Shown piece after piece: positions 54,385-64,000 of a stretch of 64,000 nucleotides of DNA. This DNA comes from Liolophura sinensis. Lineage: Eukaryota > Mollusca > Polyplacophora > Chitonida > Chitonidae. The notes under the pieces are model-generated. The model did not search any database. It saw only the letters and a list, made by a program, of their open reading frames with translations, and was not told where the DNA came from. Every line of letters begins with the position of its first letter. Within the stretch, counting starts at the first letter, position 1. The stretch lies in NCBI RefSeq assembly GCF_032854445.1, contig NC_088307.1:1118001-1182000 (forward strand), read 5' to 3'. The position numbers and the translations under genes are program-made.

Positions 54385-54720
54385 GTTGTGATGTCTCACT
54401 GTCATAATGTGACACATACTGTCGGGACGTGACTCGTGACACCCTCGCGAGGTACGTGACACCATCGTGAAGGGACACGTACCACCCTGATATGACATAA
54501 CCGTCATGGGACACCATTGTGACGTGACACAATCGTGACGTTACACCGTCATCACGTGACGACGTCGTGATGGGACACCACCGTGACGAGACTCTGTCGT
54601 GACATGACACATGTATCGTCGTGGTGTGACACCATTGTGAAAGCACACCGTCATGACGTGATACCGTCGTGGTGTGACAGTGTCGGGAAGTGACATTGTC
54701 GTGGCGGTATATTGTGATAA
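54385..54720. repeat. Degenerate short tandem repeat (GTGACACCGTCGTGA type)
   Basis: Irregular 14-19-bp units built on GTGACACCATCGTGACG. Spacing varies, so copy borders are fuzzy. Confidence 0.8.
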
Positions 54721-54842
54721 ACCCCAATAAAATTAATACATGATTAAACCGATAACAAAAGTTAACATATATACTCTGAATTGTCCATATATTATATATT
54801 GGGGAAATTCATAGCGTGCAGGCGTGACAGTGGAACGTTGTA

Positions 54843-54905
54843 ACAACCACCACCACCATCATCATCATTATCATCATCACCATCATCATTATCAGTATAA
54901 TTAGT
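54843..54905. repeat. Trinucleotide microsatellite (CAC/CAT)n
   Basis: Imperfect run of ACCACCACCATCATCATCAT then TATCATCATCACC repeats. Confidence 0.93.
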
Positions 54906-55326
54906 ATTATTATCTATGTTTTTGTAATTAAACTGAATCTATTGTCATTGGTAACAGCTTTTTTAATGTGGCTGCCATAATGATTATGTGCTCGACCTGA
55001 GAGTTGTCACAAAAGCCTAACCGTTAACAAATGATTTCATTGGCCATAGCAAGGAAAAATCTGCAGTCTTACAGCCTTCAATAAGATCGTGTCAAGATCA
55101 TAATTAGAATATGTTGAGGTGCCCTACGCAAATAACCAGACCGCATTAACTTTTCTGGAAGTCATACAAATGAGGCTACTTACAAAATCTACTTCCTTAT
55201 TCCCTGGAATCACTTGGCAGGAAATTACTTGAAAAACATGAATATTAAAGGAACTCGTAAATACGGACGTAGGTTTGTTGTTGACAAACGTATCCAACAA
55301 CGCCTCGAGAACAGTATTTAGCAGCA

Positions 55327-55999
55327 GTGACATTAGCAATGACGCAGGTCATGGAAACTATGGGAGAAAGCGACGCCAAAATTACATCGCTGGGAAATTA
55401 CCTGAAAATGACAATGGAAAAGCTGTGTGAGAAGGATAAATGGAAGGGAAAATATCATAATGAAACTGGAAAGCTAACCATGGAAGTTCAAAACCTAAAT
55501 TCAGATCTACGTAAAACAAGGACTGAACTGAAAGAATTCAAAGTAAACTGCGAGATATCGCTCGACAGAGCGGAGCAGTACAGCAGGCGCCACTGTTTGA
55601 GAACTAACACACATTGCTTGATAATGAGAGTACGGAAGATGTAGAACTGGCCAATCCGCAAATATAAACATTTCGAAAAATGACACATCAAGGTCACACT
55701 TTATTGGCAGAGAGAGGAATCAAATCATTGTCAAATTTGCCACATATCGTAAGAGAACTGAACTGCTATCTGCTGGAAAAGTGTTTCGAAATACCCCTCC
55801 TCTTTCATCTATTTTTGTGAATGAAGATCTGACAAAGCGTCGTTTTGCCCTGTATAAATCCCTGCTTAGCTTGAAAAAGCAAGGCAATCTGCATAGTGTG
55901 TGGTCATACGATCGAAATATCTTTTTCCGTATGTCTGAAAATATTGAAAGGAAACAGGTGCTTAGCGAATCTGAACTCCCTGTCCTACGTAATGCCTAA
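55327..55999 (+). pseudogene. LINE ORF1 remnant (coiled coil and RNA-binding end)
   Basis: The first open frame (55327-55644) is a coiled coil (SDLRKTRTELKEFKVN) ending in AEQYSRRHCLR, the conserved entry to the ORF1 RNA-binding domain of L1/CR1-type elements. The next pieces are in shifted frames: SRSHFIGRERNQIIVKFATY at about 55683-55745 and SSIFVNEDLTKRRFALYKSL at about 55805-55865, which match the later conserved ORF1 blocks. At least two frame changes. It belongs with the ORF2 fragments at 56861-58217. Confidence 0.8.
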
Positions 56000-56860
56000 A
56001 TAGACACCTTGCTACAGGCGACTTTACATGTGTATGTTTAGCCTGCTCAGATATGGTAAACTACCTGCACGTATAGCTTTATTTTAACGTTTCCCTGACA
56101 TTCCATGATATAGGCGAGTGAACAGTAAACATGATTTGCCGTGATTCGATCGGGTTTAAGTGCTGTGTAATAATCGCTGAGCTGCATGAATTTCGTGACT
56201 GCTGTTCTGTCCTGTGTCAGCGCATGCATTCAAAGGTGTAATCTTTGTAAAGCAGTAAAACATGTTCTGGGTAAGTACTGCTCAATATACACGTGAAGAG
56301 ACTGCACGGACTTTGCCCTTGTGTTCGTAAATTTGTGTTGTTATATTATATAATCGTGCCAAATTTGACCAATGAACTTTAAAATGGATCATTCTGTTGG
56401 TAGAAAGCTCCGGCGTCATGCAGGCATCTTAATGTCTCTTCAGGTCAGGATCATCTAAACCCAATGTAAATACCAAACCACATCAGATTTATCAATTTCC
56501 TTTATCAACTTTTGATGAACATTTCAGTTTCTTCTCTCTAGGTTTTCTCTGCAGGAATTGATGGTCTAATTTAATCTGTGGTTTTATTTGTGTTTAATTT
56601 TTAGATCCTCATAGTAAATTAACCCTCCCTTTGTTATGTAATACTTTTGGTATTGAACTAATTCATGCTGTATACAGTATTATGTTTTTATTTTGTGTCA
56701 CTTTGTTTTGTAAGGGAACAATAAGTTGGATCATTTAGGTTAATTTCACCAAGAAATAATGGTATTTTGGATCAACAGTTACAGTTACATTTAATAATCT
56801 TGAAAATGTTCATTATATGTTTGTCTGAGGAACTGCGTATTTATGTGAAGGTTTTAGTGC
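56000..56860. other. Non-coding part of the + strand LINE
   Basis: AT-rich sequence between the ORF1 and ORF2 remnants, without an open frame of note. It may include UTR of the element or unrelated sequence. Confidence 0.45.
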
Positions 56861-58217
56861 ATGTGCTGTCACTCTCTGACTCTCTTTGTTTATTACCGGT
56901 ATGTCATGGATAACATAAGTCAGTACAGAATGGCAATTGGGGCATGGCATAATTATATGTGGAATAAAGTGAGTTTACATCCTAGAAAATTATTTACATT
57001 ATTTGAAGACTTGCCAATTATATTCCTGGGAATTGCATCCCTTACTGGTATATTTATTTTTTCTGTTCTGAGTACATTATGCAATCTGCATTACTCATTA
57101 GTTATACATATGGCAATTTTAATGAGGTGTGGTGATGTACATAGAAACCAAGGACCCCCAAATCAGCACAATTTATCTTGTTGTCATTTTAATGCCCGGA
57201 GTTTATTGGCCCCAGGTGATGATCAGCTGTCGTTTTATTTTAAGTTAGATGAAATGTCCTTTGTATTATAAAATTAATATAATTATGACGTTATATGTGG
57301 CTCAGTGATGATATCCCTGATGATGTTGTTACTCTAGGTGGGTATTGTATAGAAAGAAAGAACAGCGACGGACACGGAGGAAGGATGGCAATTTATTGCA
57401 AGGAATCTCTTAATGTTACTAGACGTAAGGATTTATAGAATGGCAGTGAGATGTTATGGATAATGGTGGAACAGAATAACGAAAGCGTGCTGACCGCATC
57501 ATGTTACCGCCCACCTAACCAACCGGCTCATTTACGTGAGCTTTTCTTAAGTAATCTGGAGGAACTGCTATCTTCAATCTTAACAAAAAATCCCGATGCC
57601 ATGTTAATAATGGGTGATTTTAATGATAGATGTCTACACTGGGAATATATGAACAAATTGAAAATGGGGCTTTATGATATGGTAGCTGGGAAAAATCTTT
57701 TTCAACTAATTAATCAACCCACTCGATATACTGATGCCGCTGCTTATGTATTGGACTTAATTATAACGGATTGTATTGGTTATGTAATTGACTACGGAGT
57801 TGCCTCACCAATTATTCTAATTATCGACCAGTGTCCCTTCAACCCTCTCTTTCTAAGGTCTTGGAGAAGGTTGTGTATAAACATTTGTATGAGTGTTGTA
57901 TGTAAAATAATCTTCTTATACCACAGAACTCTGGAGTTAAACGTGGGGATTTGACTGTATACCAGCTTACAAAAATTGTTTATGACATATACAAAAGTCT
58001 TGACAGTGGAAATGACACCTGTTTACTATTTTTAGATGTCAGTAAGGTATTTGATAAAGTCTGGCATGATGGTCTCCTGTTTAAGTTAGAGCAATTGGGT
58101 ATTGAAGATCGTCTACTTACGTGGGTAAAAGATTATTTGTGTGACAGACAAATTAAGGTTTGCCTTAACGGCACTGAGTCCGAAACTTATCCTATATATG
58201 CTGGTATCCCACAAGGC
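56861..58217 (+). pseudogene. CR1/L2-like LINE ORF2 remnant with a 2A-like motif
   Basis: N-terminal frame 56861-57271: hydrophobic stretches, then MRCGDVHRNQGPP at about 57124-57162, a degenerate match to the 2A-type sequence GDVExNPGP found at the start of some LINE ORFs, then the endonuclease entry (CHFNARSL). Endonuclease end at 57451-57800 (ASCYRPP, LIMGDFNDRCLHWE, LDLIITD). An internal deletion then joins directly to RT in another frame (YRPVSLQPSLSKVLEKVV), continuing at 57951-58217 (FLDVSKVFDKVWHDGL, AGIPQGSV). RT stops before the catalytic YADD because another LINE abuts here. The element is dead. Confidence 0.8.
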
Positions 58218-61200
58218 TCTGTAGGAGGAGGGAAATTAGTTTGTAACGGCGTTTCCCCATCCAAGTCGAATGATACACGGCAATAACGAAACGTTGAATA
58301 AATTGTTTTCCCAAGTAAACTGCCAGTTGAAACTGCTTTACATAAATGTCCAGTACTCAAGAGAACTAAGCCTTTACACAGCTATCGTAAAGAACACCGA
58401 TGGTATAAGGATACACGCGTGGACAGTAAAGAGGGGGAATGTTAACACATTCCACAGAAAATGTTAGGCTTTGACCCTTGACAAATTACGCATGTTCAAG
58501 CAACGATAGATAACAATAGAAGACATGCTTGGGTACACCGTTAAGTACACATTTCACGTGTTAGGATCTGTGGCAGCGAGTGAGAAAATTGGCAACAGCC
58601 TGAAAAACTTTATTGTGATTTCTCACCGGTTTTAAAACCGTGTCTTCTGACGGGTTCCTAACACCAACACGAGTTAATTCTGCGTAAAATACGCGCTTGG
58701 CGTCAATATGACGTCTACAACGAAAAAGAAAATGCGTAACAGTATCTTGTACAAACCATTCCTCACAAAAACCCGTGTCATGGAGATTGAATTTATGCAA
58801 ATAGCTGTTTGTTTTAATGTGACCAGACAAGAGTCTAAATACGAGTATTTCATCACAGCGACAGCTGAGAGAGAGATTGTAGCTTACAGAGATTTGAGGG
58901 TTGTGAGAATAAAAGAATCTTCCTGTAGCAGAGTTATCCCATTCATTTTGCCATACTGGTATAAATTTCGGTTTGACATAATTAATAGCTTCTTGTACAG
59001 ACAACGGGATGGTGTGGGATATATCGGGTTGATCAAGGGCTTTTTTGTCCAGTTTGTCGGCCAGCTCATTTCCATCAACACCAATGTGGGCCGGCTCCCA
59101 TTCAAACGCCACAGATACACCTTGGTAGCCCAATATAGTACAGATATACAGTATTTCATAAACAAGCGCTGCCGACTTATTTCAAATAAAGTTACCAAGT
59201 GACTGCAAAGAACTTAAGGTGTCTGTGAAAATAACAGCCCTAATCGGTCTTAACTCGAGTAGATAGTTAAGAGCACACAAGATTGCGGTAAGCTCTGCCG
59301 TGAACACGGAAACATAATCAGACAACCGGAAAGATTTTTCATACCTCATTTCTGGAATACATACTGATGAGCCCACTTTGTTAGTGTCGGCGCATTTGGA
59401 AGCGTCGGTAAATACTTGTAAGTACTCGTTCCAGTTTGATTTAATATGGTCCTTGACACATAACAACGATACATTATTGTTATCCGTCTTTTTGACTTTA
59501 GAATGTAATTCCACAGAGACAAATGGGCTCGATAACTTCCAGGGAGGAAAATGAGGAACACAACCAGGCTGAATAGAAATATCCCTGGCCTGAAAGAAGT
59601 CAGAAATTTCGTTCGACCGTAAATTAAATGGCAAGGCTTTCTTACCGTCTTTACTATATAACTGATCATAATATGAGGGTTTAAGTACAGACGTTGCAGA
59701 ATTATTAATGGCAGACTTTAGCCTGAAAGTAAACATTTTAGAACACGCAACCGACGACATAAGTGTAACGGCCACTCATTACAGAAGACTTGCAATACGC
59801 TGAGAGGAGTGGAGCGTTAGCCTCCAGTACAAATACGTAGTGCGGCGCACTGGATAGAGTCAAGTTTAGCTTTGAGGCTGGCACACGCTAAATCATAGGC
59901 CTCGCAGCCGTAGTCAAGCCTATACCTAATTAAGGACCGGTAGAGTAGCAAAAGACATTGCCTTTCGGCTCCCCAGGTTCGCCCGTAAAGACATCTCATC
60001 AAGTTAAGAACTTTCTTGCATCTAGTAATCGTATAATCTATGTGATTAGACCAGGTAAGGCGCCTATCAAATATCACGCCAAGATACCGGAAAGACGAGG
60101 ATATTTTCACGGGGGAATTATTAAGAGAAACAGATACCTGCTTGATAGCTTTTCGTGTAAAGATGACAGCTTCGGTTTTAACCGATGAAAACTTAAAGCC
60201 CCATGTTAAGCTCCATTTCATGATGTCATTCAAGCCCTGTTGAATGTTCTTGGTGCAGAGTTTAAGACTCCTGGAACCATACCATACAGCTTTGTCGTCC
60301 GCAAATAATGTGCATGTCAGTTTTGGTGACAGTGCGTCCGGTAGGTCATTCGTCGCAATATTAAAAGGAGTAGGAGATAAAACACTACCCTGGGGCATCC
60401 CATTCTCCACAGGTAGTGGTCGAGAGTAGTCTCGACCGACTCTTACTTTAATAAAACGGCCCGAAAGGAAGTTATTCACCCACCCTAGCATTTTTCCGCC
60501 ATTTCCCATGCTTCTCATTTTCATAAGGACACCAGTTTGCCACACCATGTCATAAGCTTTTTCTATGTCTAGAAACACAGCAAACAAATATTCCTTATTA
60601 CACAAGGCGTTTCTAATAGAAGATTCTAAAGTGATGATATTGTCGGTTGTAGAACGTTTGTTTCTAAAACCACTTTGAACTGGACTGAAAATATTGTGTT
60701 TGTTTAAAAACCACACCAAACGAGCATTAATCATCCTTTCCATGACTTGACACAAAGTGGCAGTAAGCGCGATGGGCCTGTACGATGAAGGGGCAGTTAG
60801 GTCCTTGCCGGGTTTAGGCACCGGTATGACGATAGTACTTTTCAACTTAAAGGGGAGTTTCATTTGGGTCCATACCGTATTGTATAACATTAATAACACC
60901 GTAAGGCACTGTTCAGTCAAGTTACACAACATAGAGTAAGTAACCAAATCCTCTCCAGGTGACGAGTCAGTGGATACTGAAAGAGCTTGCTTTAACTCTA
61001 TTGGAGAAAAATCATCATTGATGGGCATTTCATCAAATGCAATATTTTCAAAAGAATGAGCTTTCTCCATTTCTTCTTTATGAGAGATAAATTCAGGGCA
61101 ATAATTCCTCGAGCTGTAGACATAGGAAAAGCTGTCAGCTAAAATGTTACATTTATCTGAATTGGTGACATATTCAGAATCGTTATGAACAATGGTGGGA

Positions 61201-62100
61201 ATAGCTTTAGATTTCCCCTTGCCATTAATGGATTTAATTTGAGCCCAAACGTTTTTGATTGGTGTATTCTCGGATAAATTACTACAAAATTGTCGCCAAT
61301 GATCTTTCTGAGCTCGTTTGATTGTTCGTTGAGCTACAGCCTTCGCCCTCTTGTACAATATAATATTATCGTAATGTCATGTACGACGTGCTCGATTCTT
61401 GAGACGTTTACGTTCCCTAACGGCAGCAGAGCATTCGGTATTCCACCACGGAACTGGCATTTTATATTTCATATCACCAGAAGATTAGGGCATTGTCTTG
61501 GTGGCTGCAGCGTTAATGGCATCCACAATGTTGTCAGAAAATACATTCACACTGTCATCGAAAATCTCACAATTAAAGGATTTCCTACATTCCTTTTGGT
61601 AAATTCCCCAATTTGCTCTTTTAATGCTCCATCTGGGAGGGTGACCCACTGAGTTTTCATAAGGATTGAAATCCCAGGATACATGGACAGGTAGGTGATA
61701 ACTCCCACACGGTGGGGTATTATCCACGGACCAATCAAAAGACAGGCTTAGGTCAGGTGAACACAAAGTAAGATCAAGGTGTGAGAAATTACCGGAGTGG
61801 GGATCTACTCCAGTGCCTGAACAATCATTAAGTACACATACACCATATTGATCAATAAATTCTTCAAGTACCCGCCCATTTTGGTTAACAATTGCACTAC
61901 CCCACAACGGACTGTATGCATTGAAATCCCCGCATAAAATGTAGGAGTCATTCACAGTATTTATAACACTAACAGATGGACCGTTAGTTCTAGCTGTATT
62001 GAAACACTGGACTGTCAACTTACACGCATTAAAGTAAAAATCTAGCAACACGTTTTCCTTGTGGCATTTAAGTTGATTAATTACACTGAGGGCATAAGTC
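58218..62100 (-). mobile_element. LINE with endonuclease, RT and RNase H, antisense; 5'-truncated, inactive
   Basis: Minus strand, in order. Endonuclease part (about 62095-61488): ILCGDFNAYSPLWG, FSHLDLTLCSPDLS, GSYHLPV; the catalytic SDH is replaced by S-YH. RT (61358-59817): YRPIALTATLCQVMERMI, FLDIEKAYDMVW, PQGSVLSP, CTLFADDKAVWYGS (catalytic FADD at about 60290), FRYLGVIFD. RNase H (59775-58561): VFTDASK, FTAELTAIL, VIFTDTLSSLQSLG, EPAHIGVDGNELADKLD, with the D-E-D-D set visible. Then a His/Cys tail (CEEWF...HFLFRCRRH). Stops break it after the endonuclease, after ALRICTGG and inside RNase H. RNase H after RT places it in the I/jockey-type assemblage. Its 3' end (CGCCGTTACAAACTAATTTC) meets the + strand LINE RT at 58217. 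Confidence 0.88.
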
Positions 62101-62520
62101 AGTGAATTTGTGTTTCGTCTCAAAGAACAGAATGGTGTCAGAAACCTGGGATTAAAGGGCTTTATTGGGAATGTGGCCTTCCAGTGTGGCCACTCGGGCC
62201 ACAAATTTCACCGCCTCATTTTGGTGAAGCATGCTTTGGCCACATGTTTTAAGTGCGATAATGTTGGTATGAGATATCCAAAGGACCACGCAAAAGTCAT
62301 ATCCTTGGCGAGCTGAAAACAACATCAGCCACGTGAAATTTTTATCATAAACCGTGAATGCCACAAAGAAAATGTGCTGCTAGATTTTTATTTCGGTGCG
62401 AGTTAGCTGACAGCCCTGTCTATGCATGTTGGGGCTACGAACGAGAACGCCTTTGAATGGATACTTTCCTCTGACAGCATTCTGATGTTAAAGGAGAAAA
62501 ATACAGGTTGATTTTAAAAT
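62095..62520. repeat. Direct repeat, copy 1
   Basis: From GTCAGTGAATTTGTGTTTCG to GGAGAAAAATACAGGTTGAT. About 425 bp similar to 62868-63275 in the same orientation (shared AATGTGGCC, CATTCGGGCCACAAAT, GTTTTAAGTGCG, GGTATGAGATATCC, GACCA(C/T)GCAAAA). Its left end is fused to the 5' end of the minus-strand LINE. Confidence 0.85.
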
Positions 62521-62867
62521 AAGTAGTCAGTATATTTCATCAGGCAGGTCAGCAAATGACATTCGCTTCACTGTGGTGAGGGCGGTTCCAAGCTACGTCA
62601 AAGTATGTAACGTACGTAGCCTATTATAGTTGAGGTAAAACGCAGACATGTAGATACCAGTGCAGGTGATTTTGTGCACATATAGTGGCCAGAAATATGG
62701 TGCCGACGAGCCACAGTTATGCATAGTTCGGCGTGAATGTAAACATAAATGAAACACAAGATATACGAGTTCGGTGATTTACCTCCCTTGTTTGCATTCC
62801 AACCGATCGTCGCGGATGAAAAGACCTCTATAGTTTCACAAGTTGTTTAGTTACATTGACGATATGA

Positions 62868-63275
62868 GTCAGTGAATTTATATTTCTTCTCAGAGTACAG
62901 AATGGTGCTATAAATCTGAGCGGTAAGCGCTTTATTCCGAATGTGGCCATCCAATGTGGCCATTCGGGCCACAAATCTCACCACATGGTCACATGACACT
63001 GGCCCAATGTTTTAAGTGCGGTAATATTGGTATGAGATATCCGACGGACCATGCAAAACTAATTTTCTTGGCAAGCCGAAAATAACACCAGTCTCGTGAA
63101 ATGTTTATGATAAACCGTCAATGCCACAAAAAATGTGCTTGGTACGTGTAAGTTGACAGCCTTACCTATGCATTTGGGGGCTACGAATAGGAATCCTATT
63201 GAATGCATACTTTCGACTGACGGTATTTTGGTGAAAAGGGGGAAAAAACGGGTTGATTTAAAAAAAAGCTGTGAT
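62868..63275. repeat. Direct repeat, copy 2
   Basis: Same orientation as copy 1, offset by about 770 bp, with perhaps 80 percent identity by eye. The short ORFs in it (CFKC-like pair) are not conserved between copies. The pair could be two solo LTR-like ends or a diverged tandem duplication. The following similarity TTAGTTACATTGACGATATG is outside copy 1. Confidence 0.8.
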
Positions 63276-63279
63276 ATAA

Positions 63280-63830
63280 TAATATGCCCACCAGTCATAG
63301 GTTTACATTGTTCGGCGTGAATTTATAAGCACACATCAAATATAACTTTCGACGTTGTCACCGATTAATTGTATTGCCACTTCGATCGTCGCGAAGTAAA
63401 ACATCTCCATATTTTGATATGTTGTTCAAAATTCGATCGAAGGTATCAGTCACTATATTAAATCATGGAAGAAAACTGAGAAAAAATTTTTAATTTGTTA
63501 GAAAAGTAGCTGCCAAATGTGTACACAAACGAGACTTGCCTCAATTTAGTGGGGAATGTGTAACCACTCTTTTGTAACAGAATTAAAATGTATTATGTTT
63601 GACTTACGGATATAACAGGGTGGTTAGCGTTGTTTAGGTTCAGGCCTTACAAAGATGATGTAAAAGTGACTGATGATGAGCTTGTGCACATATAATGGCA
63701 AAGCTGTGGAAATGATTCGGTTTCGACTTTTTTCCCGACCAGTTGCAGTAATAAAATAACAGCTAATGGGTAGTAATGTTTGAGAGATTGATGGAATACT
63801 ATTTAAGCATTATATTGTAGGACAGGTTTA
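63280..63830. other. Intergenic, nothing recognised
   Basis: AT-rich. It repeats in weak form some phrases of 62520-62860 (CGATCGTCGCG, TTGTGCACATAT.ATGGC), so the direct-repeat unit may extend to about 63720. Confidence 0.45.
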
Positions 63831-63837
63831 TTTATTT

Positions 63838-63963
63838 GTTTATTTGTTTGATTGGTGTTTTAGGAATATATCACTTATACGAGAGCGGCAAGCATGATAG
63901 TGTGCGGAAACAAGGTGAAGCTTTGGAACCTATGACCAATCGCAGGTTGCTTAAAACCTGTAA
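63838..63963 (-). mobile_element. SINE, truncated
   Basis: TTGTTTGATTGGTGTTTTAG, ATATATCACTTATACGA, then AATCGCAGGTTGCTT: the 3' half of the SINE reversed, with a short deletion near the tail. Confidence 0.8.
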
Positions 63964-63965
63964 CC

Positions 63966-64000
63966 AGCTCATGCTGGCTTCCTCTCCGGTCGTAAGTGGG
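63966..64000 (+). mobile_element. SINE fragment running off the window
   Basis: CCAGCTCATGCTGGCTTCCT then CTCCGGTCGTAAGTGGG is the middle of the SINE in + orientation. It lies head to head with the reversed fragment just before it and continues past the window edge. Confidence 0.85.

Noticed and set aside
55327-58217. ORFs considered as host coiled-coil and membrane genes
   Set aside because: The AEQYSRR motif, the GDFND endonuclease motif and RT motifs show they are pieces of one LINE.
62110-62316. Short ORF with a CFKCDNVG segment considered as a zinc knuckle
   Set aside because: The knuckle pattern is incomplete, and the frame is not conserved in the second copy of the repeat at 62868.

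Overview
This is eukaryotic nuclear DNA, almost certainly from a lophotrochozoan and most likely a mollusc. The grounds are split genes with GT-AG introns, many copies of a tRNA-headed SINE whose 3' half is the conserved core common in mollusc genomes (tail ending in a TACGGCGTAAAACACC-like motif and AAATAAAT), a second tRNA-derived SINE family, and a Toll-like receptor of invertebrate type. Nothing is bacterial: no operons and no ribosome binding sites. The species call is an inference.

Layout. 1-6.9 kb: the 3' end of an unrecognised gene on the + strand (five phase-compatible exons, 377 to 6478), each large intron filled by a minisatellite. 7.5-13.1 kb: a dispersed repeat with a short ORF, SINEs, a 31-bp minisatellite of about 50 copies, and a decayed Ty3/gypsy fragment. 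14.1-15.1 kb (- strand): a B30.2/SPRY exon broken by two single-base frame changes, with a SINE at its end, next to a 200-N assembly gap. 15.9-34.0 kb (+): fourteen exons of an SLC5-family sodium-coupled transporter (SMCT/SMVT type), without its N-terminus, which probably lies in or before the gap. A possible alternative last exon lies at 37.3 kb, and one exon of a second SLC5 paralogue lies antisense at 37.6-37.7 kb. 38.5-45.3 kb: a decayed tyrosine-recombinase-type retroelement (RT, RNase H, possible SGNH-like tail) between two long inverted arms. 48.7-51.4 kb (-): a Toll-like receptor with an intronless coding region, the best preserved gene in the window. 52-64 kb: retroelement territory: a gypsy integrase tail, a CR1/L2-like LINE on + with a 2A-like motif, a second LINE with RNase H on - that abuts and interrupts the first one's RT, and a direct repeat.

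The two clear host functions are membrane proteins: solute uptake (SLC5) and innate immune sensing (TLR). The broken B30.2 exon could also come from an immune-type family. No functional link between them is shown by the sequence. Small open frames inside the minisatellites are by-products of the repeats and are not called as genes.
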